Shown: in pieces, positions 1 through 7,327 of the stretch
Numbering within the stretch: the stretch's first letter is position 1
Layout of the letters: every line of letters begins with the position of its first letter
Assembly: GCA_964392615.1 (NCBI GenBank)
Contig: CAYMRB010000434.1
Coordinates: forward strand, 1-8,531
Reading direction: 5' to 3'
Origin: CAYMRB01 sp964392615
Lineage (GTDB): Bacteria; Planctomycetota; UBA8108
Length of the DNA stretch: 8,531 nucleotides
Translations under genes and position numbers: made by a program
Notes under the pieces: model-generated
The model's database searches: none
Seen by the model: the letters and a program-made list of their open reading frames with translations, nothing else
What the model was told of the DNA's origin: nothing

Positions 1-1
1 C

Positions 2-889
2 GGCATCGAGTACGGCGACATGCAGATGATCTGCGAGACCTACCAGATGATGAAGGTAGGCCTCGGCATGTCCAACGACGAGATGCACGAGGTCTTCAGC
101 CGCTGGAACGAAGGGATCCTCGACTCGTACCTGATCGAGATCACGCGCGATATCCTCGGCTACCGCGACGACGACGGCAACGCGACGCTCGACCTGATCC
201 TCGACACCGCGGGCCAGAAGGGCACGGGCAAGTGGACTGCCATGGAGGCGCTCTCGGCCGGCATGCCGCTCACGCTGATCGGCGAGGCGGTGTTCGCACG
301 CTGCCTGTCGGCGATGAAGGACGAGCGGGTGGACGCCGCCAAGGTCCTCGAGGGGCCCGGCGGGCAGTTCGAGGGCGACCGAAAGCAGATGGTCGATGAC
401 CTGATGCAGGCCCTCTACGCGTCGAAGATCGTGTCCTACGCGCAGGGCTACCAGCTCATGCGAGCCGCCGCAGCCGAGCACGAATGGAAGCTCAACTACG
501 GCGGCATCGCCCTCATGTGGCGCGGCGGCTGTATCATCCGCTCGGTCTTCCTCGGCAAGATCAAGGAAGCGTTCGACCACAACGCCGATCTGACCAACCT
601 CCTGCTCGACCCGTTTTTCCAGGAAGCCGTGACGAACGCGCAGCAGCCGTGGCGTCGGGCGGTGGCGGCGGCGATCGAGCTCGGGATTCCCATGCCCGCC
701 ATGAACTCGGCGCTGGCGTACTACGACGGATATCGCAGCGCTCGCCTGCCCGCGAACCTGCTGCAGGCACAGCGCGACTACTTCGGAGCTCACACGTACG
801 AGCGCGTCGACCGGCCCCGCAAGGAATTCCACCACACGAACTGGACCGGCCGCGGCGGGACGACTGCGGCGTCCGAGTACATCGTGTAA
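2..889 (+). CDS. gnd: 6-phosphogluconate dehydrogenase (decarboxylating), C-terminal part, 5' end outside window
   Basis: Cytosolic enzyme of the oxidative pentose phosphate pathway, converting 6-phosphogluconate to ribulose 5-phosphate and CO2 with reduction of NAD(P)+. The window opens inside the gene: the frame reads GIEYGDMQ from base 2, which matches the start of the all-helical C-terminal domain. About 185 N-terminal residues (the Rossmann cofactor domain) therefore lie upstream, and cofactor preference cannot be judged. E3 of the visible part aligns with the catalytic glutamate (Glu190 in the sheep enzyme). The family signature is complete (ILDTAGQKGTGKW, visible residues 66-78). The C-terminal substrate-binding block RDYFGAHTYERV (residues 258-269) keeps the Arg and His that the family uses to bind phosphogluconate from the partner subunit. 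The stop is TAA at 887-889. A 10-bp inverted repeat begins six bases later. The visible part shows no frameshift or missing key residue. The family assignment is secure. Confidence 0.96.
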   Translation, partial: GIEYGDMQMICETYQMMKVGLGMSNDEMHEVFSRWNEGILDSYLIEITRDILGYRDDDGNATLDLILDTAGQKGTGKWTAMEALSAGMPLTLIGEAVFARCLSAMKDERVDAAKVLEGPGGQFEGDRKQMVDDLMQALYASKIVSYAQGYQLMRAAAAEHEWKLNYGGIALMWRGGCIIRSVFLGKIKEAFDHNADLTNLLLDPFFQEAVTNAQQPWRRAVAAAIELGIPMPAMNSALAYYDGYRSARLPANLLQAQRDYFGAHTYERVDRPRKEFHHTNWTGRGGTTAASEYIV

Positions 890-1130
890 TCGACGCTCCG
901 GCGCAGGCCACGCGACGAGCGGGGACGCCGCTGTCTCGAGGCGCGGCGCCGGAGCTCTACAATCGCCTCGTCGAGCCGCTGGACTCCGTCACCCCGCCCG
1001 GATGGGACCTGCAGCGCCTCGACGAGTGACGTCCGAAGACCCGGAGCGAAGCTACCGGCGCGCTCGATCGTCGCGTATCGTGAGCCGTTCGGCGTGCTGT
1101 CTGCCGATCCAACCGAGAAAGGAACACGAC
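890..1130. other. Intergenic region between gnd and the membrane protein gene
   Basis: No open frame here has a plausible ribosome site or recognisable protein content. The region contains the inverted repeat at 895-955. A possible -10 hexamer, TACAAT (958-963, five of six consensus bases), follows directly, with only a poor -35 (TCGAGG, 936-941, 16-bp spacer). This is a weak promoter candidate for the downstream gene, with an implied leader of about 160 nt. Nothing else is recognisable between 964 and 1114. Confidence 0.5.
895..955 (+). terminator. Long-stem inverted repeat after gnd, candidate terminator or 3' stabilising hairpin
   Basis: GCTCCGGCGC (895-904) and GCGCCGGAGC (946-955) are perfect 10-bp reverse complements separated by 41 bases. 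The loop contains a second small stem, AGCGG (918-922) with CCGCT (928-932). The structure starts six bases after the gnd stop. No T-run follows it, so it is not a classical intrinsic terminator. In a GC-rich genome it could still be a U-less hairpin, an RNA-stability element or a processing site. The pairing is seen directly; the function is inferred. Confidence 0.4.
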
Positions 1131-1697
1131 ATGGTCTCGATCCTCGAGCTCTGGCTTCCCATCCTGCTGTCGGCGGTCTTCGTGTTCGTCGCAAGCTCCG
1201 TCATGCACATGCTCCTGCCGATCCACCGAAGCGACTGGAAACAGGTCGACGGCGAAGAGGACGTCCTCAAGTCGATGCGCGGTGCCGGCGTGAAGCCGGG
1301 CGAGTACATGTTTCCGTTCCCGAAGGACATGAAGTGCATGAATTCTCCGGAGATGCTCGAGAAGCTCGAGCGCGGACCGGTCGGCTTCATGACCGTATTT
1401 CCCAACGGCCCGATGCGGATGGGCAAGAGCCTCGTGCAGTGGTTGGTCTACTGCCTTGTCGTCGGCAGTCTCGTCGCCTACATCGCGTCGATCGGCCTCA
1501 AAGCCGGCAGTCCGTTCGTCGACGTGTTCCGACTCGTCACGACCGCCGCGCTCCTCGCGCATGCCGTGACGCAGGTGACCCACTCGATCTGGAAGGGGCA
1601 ATGTTGGCTCACCACTGCGAAGTTCATATTCGACGGCGTCGTCTACGCGCTGATAACCGCGGCGACATTCGCATGGCTGTGGCCCGCCGCGGCGTAG
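1131..1697 (+). CDS. Conserved-looking small integral membrane protein, function unknown
   Basis: 188 aa. The ATG at 1131 is chosen over the upstream ATG at 1002 because GAGAAAGGA (1115-1123) lies at ribosome-binding distance and the protein then begins directly with a membrane segment. Hydrophobic segments lie at about residues 5-29, 101-121, 132-150 and 165-186, giving four probable helices. A hydrophilic stretch of about 70 residues sits between helices 1 and 2, with a Met-, Pro- and Phe-rich part (EYMFPFPKDMKCMNSPEM, about 58-75) followed by RMGKSLVQW. Eye-catching polar residues near the membrane are SSVMHML (22-28) and THSIWKGQCW (150-159). The layout resembles uncharacterised membrane proteins of about 180 aa that I recall from Planctomycetota and Acidobacteriota, but I cannot assign a named family. 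It is a single gene with its own ribosome site, converging on the ABC operon 18 bp downstream. No substrate or enzymatic role can be supported. Confidence 0.85.
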   Translation: MVSILELWLPILLSAVFVFVASSVMHMLLPIHRSDWKQVDGEEDVLKSMRGAGVKPGEYMFPFPKDMKCMNSPEMLEKLERGPVGFMTVFPNGPMRMGKSLVQWLVYCLVVGSLVAYIASIGLKAGSPFVDVFRLVTTAALLAHAVTQVTHSIWKGQCWLTTAKFIFDGVVYALITAATFAWLWPAAA

Positions 1698-1715
1698 TTG
1701 GCGACGGGTCCCCGA

Positions 1716-2495
1716 TCAGACCGGATCGCGGAACTCGCGCCGCGCGAACCACACTGCGCCGAGGACGATGAACCCGACGGTTACGCCGATCAGCACCCAC
1801 TGAGCGACGTCACCGTCGATCGGCAGAAAGACCGCGCGCTTCGGGGGACGCACGCCGTATCCGGCCGTCGCGTCGTAGATCATCGACCAATCGTAGAACG
1901 ACACCGACACGCGCTTCAGGATGCCGGGCATGCGACCGACGAACACCTCGATGAAGAACGCATACGCGGCAGACACCAGCGTTGCGTGACGCACCGCGGC
2001 ACCGAAGAAGTGGAATAGCGCGAGGTACGCGGTCGTCGTCAGGAAAGTCGGCAGGGCGAGCAGGCGAAAAGCCTCGACACTGTCGAACTTTCCGCCGAGC
2101 GACGCGATCCAACAGACGCACCACAACCCGCCCATCGTCAAGGCAGCCGCGATCGGCAGCACCGCGACGTACTTCGCGACGTAGATCGACCACCGCGCAA
2201 GCGGACGCGTGACGAGATACACGAGCGTTCTGTCGTCGCGCTCGTCCGCCAGCGCTCCGGAGCCGAACGCCACCGCGACGGCCGGCAGGAAGAACAGCCC
2301 GAAGGCGCGCAGGACGATGAACCGCACGAACGGTCGCATCGCCAGCGGCTGACGCGCTCCGGCGGCGAAGACGATCGCCACGGTGACCGCGAGCACCACG
2401 AGACAGAGAAGCGTCTTCTTGGACCACAGCTGACGCCGCAGCGAGATGCCGACCAAGGCGATCCATGCGCGTGCGGTTCCGAGCAGCCCGATCAT
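1716..2495 (-). CDS. ABC-2 type transporter permease subunit (second permease of the operon)
   Basis: 259 aa polytopic inner-membrane protein, predicted to form half of the membrane core of an ABC-2 exporter powered by the ATPase encoded just upstream. Six hydrophobic segments lie at about residues 29-45, 58-79, 106-131, 143-165, 167-186 and 231-250. The key family feature is the stretch at 83-111, with ADERDDRTLVYLVTRPLAR followed by a helix that includes AKYVAV. It corresponds to the conserved cytosolic loop of ABC-2 permeases that contacts the ATPase. The first permease of this operon has an equivalent loop, which marks the two as distant relatives. The start ATG (2495-2493) overlaps the stop of the preceding ATPase gene as ATGA. 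Only a distant GGAG (2510-2507, 11 nt away) is present, so translation is probably coupled. The stop TGA (1718-1716) lies 18 bp from the stop of the convergent membrane gene. The substrate is unknown. Confidence 0.88.
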   Translation of the reverse strand: MIGLLGTARAWIALVGISLRRQLWSKKTLLCLVVLAVTVAIVFAAGARQPLAMRPFVRFIVLRAFGLFFLPAVAVAFGSGALADERDDRTLVYLVTRPLARWSIYVAKYVAVLPIAAALTMGGLWCVCWIASLGGKFDSVEAFRLLALPTFLTTTAYLALFHFFGAAVRHATLVSAAYAFFIEVFVGRMPGILKRVSVSFYDWSMIYDATAGYGVRPPKRAVFLPIDGDVAQWVLIGVTVGFIVLGAVWFARREFRDPV

Positions 2496-3478
2496 GGCTC
2501 GTCGCGCTCCACGTCGACGGACTCGTGACGGCGAACGAGGTAGTTGAAGACCGCTGCTGCCGAGTCGTCGAGCGTCTCGACGCGTCGGACATCCACGTCG
2601 AGATCGATGAGCACCGATGGCAGCTCGCGAAAGAACCGCTCGACGTCGCGCAGCTCGACGACCAGTGCGTGATCGAGTCCGCCGGCCGTACGTTGCCTTG
2701 CCTCCCGGACCCCGGAGACGACACCGCTCTCGAGAAGCCGCGCGCCGAGCTGGCGGCCGCGATCACAGACGATCCTGACGCGCAGCGGAAACTCCGACAT
2801 CAGGCGGCGGATCTCCGCCAGCGTGCCGGACGCCAGGATCCGCCCCTTCGCGACGAGCACGATTCGATCGGTCACGGCTTCGATCTCGTGCAGGATGTGG
2901 CTCGAGATGACGAGCGTCTTGCCCCGATCGCGCAGCGCCGCGAACAACGCCAGAAGCTCGCGGCGGCCGCGTGGGTCGATGCCGCCCAGAGGCTCGTCGA
3001 GCACGATAACCTGCGGATCGTGGACAAGCGCTTGCGCCAGCTTGACGCGCTGACGCATGCCCTTCGAGCAAGCCCGCAGCGGCTTGGTCGCGAACTCGCA
3101 CAGGCCCGTGAGCTCGAGGGCATCCTCCGTGTCGCGCCGAGCGCGTCGCGACGAGAGACCGCTGATCCGAGCCATGCGGCGAACGAACGCACGCGGCGTC
3201 ATCTCCTCCCAGAACGCGTCGACCTCCGGAGCATAGCCCAGCTGCCGCCGAGCGCTCGGCCGTTTCCAGACGTCCTTGCCGAAAACGTGCACGCTGCCGA
3301 GCGACGGGCGGAGCTGACCGGTGATCAGCTTCATCAGGGTCGACTTGCCGGCGCCGTTCGGCCCGAGGAGACCCGTGATGCCCGGCGTGATCTCGGTCGT
3401 CGCGCGCACGAGACCGACGACGCGGCCGTACCACTTCGACACTTCGCGGATGGCGATGGGCGCGTCGCTCGAGGTCAC
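2492..3478 (-). CDS. ABC transporter ATP-binding protein, NatA/BcrA-like (second ATPase of the operon)
   Basis: 328 aa cytosolic ATPase subunit. The GTG start at 3478 is preferred to the long upstream extension: it overlaps the previous gene's stop as GTGA, and GAGGTGG (3489-3483) sits five bases upstream. The upstream extension is only the shadow of the permease gene. Motifs in order: Walker A GPNGAGKST (39-47); a Q-loop position held by Glu in GYAPE (81-85), as is common in this subfamily; ABC signature CSKGMRQR (137-144); Walker B VIVLDEP (157-163) with catalytic Glu162; D-loop GGIDP (165-169); and switch His194 in SSH. About 110 residues beyond the nucleotide-binding fold form a C-terminal extension of alpha/beta character, also present in the sister ATPase. 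All catalytic residues are intact. It probably energises the permease encoded immediately downstream (ATGA overlap), perhaps as a heterodimer with the other ATPase. The export substrate cannot be read from the sequence. Confidence 0.93.
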   Translation of the reverse strand: MTSSDAPIAIREVSKWYGRVVGLVRATTEITPGITGLLGPNGAGKSTLMKLITGQLRPSLGSVHVFGKDVWKRPSARRQLGYAPEVDAFWEEMTPRAFVRRMARISGLSSRRARRDTEDALELTGLCEFATKPLRACSKGMRQRVKLAQALVHDPQVIVLDEPLGGIDPRGRRELLALFAALRDRGKTLVISSHILHEIEAVTDRIVLVAKGRILASGTLAEIRRLMSEFPLRVRIVCDRGRQLGARLLESGVVSGVREARQRTAGGLDHALVVELRDVERFFRELPSVLIDLDVDVRRVETLDDSAAAVFNYLVRRHESVDVERDEP

Positions 3479-4438
3479 TTCACCACCTCGACGCGACGCA
3501 TCGACCACCACGAGACCGCCAAGGCCGCGAGGATGATCGCGACCAACACCGGGATGGCGTAAGGCATGCGCTCGGCGTAGCGCTCGGTGTCGATGCCGAA
3601 CATCATTCCGGAGATCCAGCGCAGGAGCGACCAGACATCGAAGAGGCCCCAACCCCACGGGTCGCCGCCGGTTCGCTCCTTGCCGATCTGGCGCAGGATG
3701 GTCGACACGATCGGCGGAAAGACCGTCAAGCCGACCCACACGGAAATGATCGCCACGGGCTTTCGCAGCACGGACGCGACCGCGATCAGCAGCGCGGAAG
3801 ACGTCACGCAGACGAGCGTTCCGTACCCGAGAATGCCCCAGAACACGCGCCGGTGTTCGTCAAAGAACTCGAGCGATTCGTTCAGGAGCCCGAACTGAAA
3901 GTACAGAAAGAGGGCCGGCAACAGGCACATCGTCGCTGCGAGAGCCGCGACGGCGACGAACTTGCCCAACCAGTAGTGCAGCTTGCCGATCGGCTTCGAC
4001 AGATAGAACGCGACCGATCGAAACCGGAAGTCGTTGCCGACCAGCACCGAGCCTGCGAACGCGAGGAGCAACACGATGACGACGTTCTGCGTGAAGATGA
4101 ACTCGCGGTAGCTGCGCCCTTCGCCGGTGAACGACAGCCCGCGCAGCGATTCGAGCATACCCGTGAAGATCCCGCGGCGGCGAAACTCCGTACCGAGCTC
4201 GGCGATCAGATAGACGAGCGCGGCGTAGTACAGGAAGTTGATCGCTCCGAGCCCGAAGAAGAACCACACGATCTTGCGCCGCACGACGAGACCGAGGCTC
4301 GTCCGCACGATCGGCCACGAACGCAGAAGGCTCGGCGCGCGCCGCGGAATCGTCTCCTGCGACAGCCGCCACCGTTCCGCGACGTGTGCGTTGCGCTGCG
4401 ACGCGGCCTCCGGCGTCCCGAGCGAGGCTTCTTCACCA

Positions 4439-4446
<8 letters not shown>
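3475..4446 (-). CDS. ABC-2 type transporter permease subunit (first permease of the operon)
   Basis: 323 aa integral membrane protein. The ATG at 4446 overlaps the end of the preceding ATPase gene by 8 bp and has a near-ideal ribosome site, GAGGAGGA (4462-4455), eight bases upstream. The longer open frame that starts at 4827 reads through the ATPase gene out of frame and is rejected. The first 50 or so residues are polar and Ala/Arg-rich, so this is an unusually long cytosolic tail. Six hydrophobic segments follow at about 58-83, 120-137, 162-186, 204-226, 229-250 and 296-314. After helix 2 comes the ABC-2 coupling loop (138-165) with GNDFRFRSVAFYLSKPIGK, then a helix with GKFVAV. It parallels the loop at 83-111 of the other permease. 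A loop between helices 5 and 6 carries GDPWGWGLFDVW (261-272). Role: half or all of the membrane pathway of an ABC-2 exporter, substrate unknown. The stop overlaps the next ATPase's GTG start. Confidence 0.9.
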
Positions 4447-5452
<1,006 letters not shown>

Positions 5453-5458
5453 GGGCGC

Positions 5459-5487
5459 ATCGTAGCACGTCGCGGGCGGCGGAAAAG
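5459..5487 (-). promoter_or_regulatory. Candidate promoter of the ABC operon, extended -10, possibly leaderless
   Basis: On the minus strand, TGCTACGAT carries a TG-extended -10 hexamer TACGAT (5464-5459). Six bases then separate it from the ATG at 5452, so transcription would begin at or within a base or two of the start codon. The -35 region is weak (CTTTTC, 5487-5482, 17-bp spacer), which an extended -10 can tolerate. No purine-rich ribosome site precedes the ATG. Confidence 0.45.
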
Positions 5488-5523
5488 CGCGGCGCGGGGA
5501 GCTCCGGTACCGCCATCCCTTCC

Positions 5524-5552
5524 TTGACAGCCCCCCGCACCTCTCCGATCAT
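5524..5552 (+). promoter_or_regulatory. Sigma70-type promoter for the symporter operon
   Basis: A perfect -35 TTGACA (5524-5529) is followed after exactly 17 bp by GATCAT (5547-5552), which matches four of the six -10 consensus bases. The expected transcript start is near 5559, giving a leader of about 40 nt before the GTG at 5599. Another possible -10, TATGCT (5572-5577), has no acceptable -35 and is less likely. Confidence 0.65.
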
Positions 5553-5598
5553 TGGCGGGCTGTCCGGGAGGTATGCTGTTCTTCCACGGAGATCGATC

Positions 5599-5841
5599 GT
5601 GAAGTACGTCGTCGTCGTGCTCATCGTCGCGCTGGCCGTCCTGCACCAGGACTTCTGGTGGTGGGACGACCGGTCCGTCCTCTTCGGCTTCCTGCCCATC
5701 GGTCTGGCGTGGCACGCGGGCATCTCGCTCGCGGCCGGCCTCGTCGGACTGCTCGCTGTCACCTGCTGTTGGCCGCAGTCGCTCGAGGACGATGCGTCCC
5801 GCGACGCCGACAGAGACACCGAAGCGGAGGGCACCCGATGA
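5599..5841 (+). CDS. Small DUF3311-like membrane protein, symporter partner
   Basis: 80 aa, below the size many gene finders report. The GTG at 5599 is chosen because GGAG (5588-5591) lies seven bases upstream and the protein then starts with a membrane helix. The longer open frame from 5398 crosses the promoter region and is not credible. Helix 1 covers about residues 2-16. A conserved-looking block follows, HQDFWWWDDRSVLFGFLPIG (16-35), and then a second hydrophobic helix (about 38-57). The tail of about 20 residues is highly charged. The Trp/Asp block followed by FGFLPIGLAWHAG is what I recall of DUF3311 proteins, which are typically encoded directly before sodium:solute symporters. That is the arrangement here, with an ATGA overlap (5838-5841) into the symporter gene. 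It may be an accessory subunit stabilising or regulating the transporter, by analogy with other small proteins paired with this family. This role is inferred. Confidence 0.85.
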   Translation: MKYVVVVLIVALAVLHQDFWWWDDRSVLFGFLPIGLAWHAGISLAAGLVGLLAVTCCWPQSLEDDASRDADRDTEAEGTR

Positions 5842-7313
5842 CGATCGGCATCATCATCGCCTACCTGTGCCTGCTGCTCCTGCTCGGCGTGGGCTGCAAC
5901 TTCCTGTTCCGGAAGACGGCGAGCGATTTCTTCCTCGCAAGCCGCGGCATCGGTCCGTTCATGCTGCTGATGTCGATCTTCGGAACGACGATGACCGCGT
6001 TCGCCCTCATCGGCAGCACCGGCAAGACGTTCGACAAGGGCATCGGCGTCTATGGGCTGATGGCCTCGTGGTCCGGAATCGTTCACGCCGCGATCTTCTT
6101 CCTCGTCGGCGCGAAGGTCTGGGCGCTCGGCAAGAAGCACGGCTACGTGACGCAGCTCGCGTACTTCCGCGACCGCTACCGCTCGGATCTGCTGCCGCTG
6201 ATCCTCTTCCCGATCATCGTCAGCTTCGTGATGCTCTACATCCTGATGGGCGTCATCGGATCCGGGAAGTTCCTCGCGGGCCTGACGCGAGGCGCGATTC
6301 CTCTCGAGTGGGGCATGGCGATCATCTGCGTCGTCGTCCTCTTCTACGTGTTCTTCGGCGGCATGCGTGCAACGGCGTGGGCCAACACGATGCAGACGAT
6401 CGTCTTCATGGTCATGGGCATCGTCGCGTTCATCGTCATCACGAACGCGCTCGGCGGCCCGGTCGAGGCGACCCAGAGACTCCTCGAGAGCGAACACGGC
6501 GCGAAGCGGATGGCGCGCGAGGGATTGATCGGCAAGTGGCAGTTCCTGACCTACTGCTTCATCCCGCTGTCGGTCGGCATGTTCCCCCACCTCTTCCAGC
6601 ACTGGCTGACCGCGCGCAAGGCGAGCAACTTCAAGCTGACCGTCGTGGCCCACCCGATCTGCATCCTGATCACGTGGGTGCCCTGCGTGCTCCTCGGCAT
6701 GTGGGCGAGCGGCATCCTGCCGGAGGACACGCTGGCCAACACCGTGCTCGCGAGGATGGTGGCCGGCAACTCCGGACCGGTTCTATCGGGCCTGATCGGC
6801 GCCGGCGTCCTCGCGGCGATCATGTCGAGCATGGACTCGCAGTTCCTGTGCCTGTCGAGCCTGTTCACGAACGACATCGTCGCCCACCACGTGCAGCACG
6901 ATCGCCTGTCCGACCGCGCGCGCATTCAGCTGGGCCGCGCGTTCGTGATCGCGATCGTCGTGATCGCGTACGGCATTGGCCTGACCGAGCCCGGCAACGT
7001 GTTCGATATCGGCGTGTGGTGCTTCACCGGCTTCGCCGGCCTGTCGCCCGTCCTCTTCGCGTCGCTCTACTGGAAACGCACCAACAAGTACGGCGCGATC
7101 GCGTCCGTGCTGACAGTCGCGGCCCTGTGGCTGGGCTTCATCGGCGAGGTCCGTTACGCCGCGAAGAGTGGCGAGGAGTTCCTGCTGTTCGAGATGATGC
7201 CGGTCACGCTGATCGTCGCGGCCTCGACGGTCATGCTCGTCGTCGTCACGCTCTTGACGCCGCCGCCGGATCGGGCCATCGTCGAGAAGTTCTTCGGGTC
7301 TGGCAAAGCTTAG
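5838..7313 (+). CDS. Sodium:solute symporter family (SSS) transporter
   Basis: 491 aa inner-membrane protein predicted to couple solute uptake to the sodium gradient. The ATG at 5838 overlaps the previous stop as ATGA and has GGAGGG (5826-5831) seven bases upstream. The protein begins at once with helix 1 (about 3-24), followed by DFFLASRGIGPF (30-41), a typical start of helix 2 in this family. About 13 hydrophobic segments are present. Two diagnostic regions are clear: GGMRATAWANTMQTIVFM (174-191), the classic SSS signature, and AAIMSSMDSQFLCLSSL (326-342), which carries the Ser/Asp residues of the helix that supplies the sodium site in the LeuT fold. A soluble loop lies around 205-233. The length is normal for PutP/PanF-like members. 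The substrate cannot be assigned; amino acid, carboxylate or sugar derivative are all possible. Co-translated with the DUF3311-like protein and followed by a CotH-like gene after 14 nt. Confidence 0.94.
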   Translation: MTIGIIIAYLCLLLLLGVGCNFLFRKTASDFFLASRGIGPFMLLMSIFGTTMTAFALIGSTGKTFDKGIGVYGLMASWSGIVHAAIFFLVGAKVWALGKKHGYVTQLAYFRDRYRSDLLPLILFPIIVSFVMLYILMGVIGSGKFLAGLTRGAIPLEWGMAIICVVVLFYVFFGGMRATAWANTMQTIVFMVMGIVAFIVITNALGGPVEATQRLLESEHGAKRMAREGLIGKWQFLTYCFIPLSVGMFPHLFQHWLTARKASNFKLTVVAHPICILITWVPCVLLGMWASGILPEDTLANTVLARMVAGNSGPVLSGLIGAGVLAAIMSSMDSQFLCLSSLFTNDIVAHHVQHDRLSDRARIQLGRAFVIAIVVIAYGIGLTEPGNVFDIGVWCFTGFAGLSPVLFASLYWKRTNKYGAIASVLTVAALWLGFIGEVRYAAKSGEEFLLFEMMPVTLIVAASTVMLVVVTLLTPPPDRAIVEKFFGSGKA

Positions 7314-7327
7314 GACGGGAGCCCGAC

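Larger units (their letters stand above)
5453..5598. promoter_or_regulatory. Divergent intergenic control region
   Basis: These 146 bp separate the minus-strand ABC operon from the plus-strand DUF3311/symporter/CotH operon. They hold the two opposed promoter candidates, whose -35 elements lie about 36 bp apart. This is a natural place for shared regulation, but I found no strong operator palindrome. Confidence 0.6.

Noticed and set aside
484..1029. 181-codon plus-strand open frame overlapping the gnd end and the following gap
   Set aside because: It begins inside gnd in a different frame, and its part after 890 has no recognisable protein features or ribosome site.
1357..1371. Short direct repeat GCTCGAGAAGCTCGAG-like in the membrane protein gene
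   Set aside because: It encodes a Leu-Glu-Lys-Leu-Glu run with favoured codons; a coding coincidence rather than a repeat element.
957..1601. 214-codon minus-strand open frame opposite the small membrane protein
   Set aside because: It is His/Arg/Asp-rich with no recognisable fold, while the plus-strand frame has a ribosome site and membrane helices.
2465..3562. 365-codon plus-strand open frame opposite the second ABC ATPase
   Set aside because: It is antisense to an ATPase with complete Walker, signature and switch motifs. Its content is Arg/Asp/Ala-rich, as expected of a shadow frame.
5539..5572. Possible operator palindrome ACCTC ... GAGGT around the rightward -10
   Set aside because: The arms are only 5 bp long and separated by 24 bp, a level of symmetry common by chance in GC-rich DNA.
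5792..7327. The CotH reading frame stays open upstream through the whole symporter gene, giving a 912-codon frame
   Set aside because: The upstream part is Arg/His/Pro/Asp-rich with no domain, and it lies out of frame under a clear symporter gene. It reflects GC-rich codon bias. CotH starts at 7328, with a ribosome site and signal peptide.
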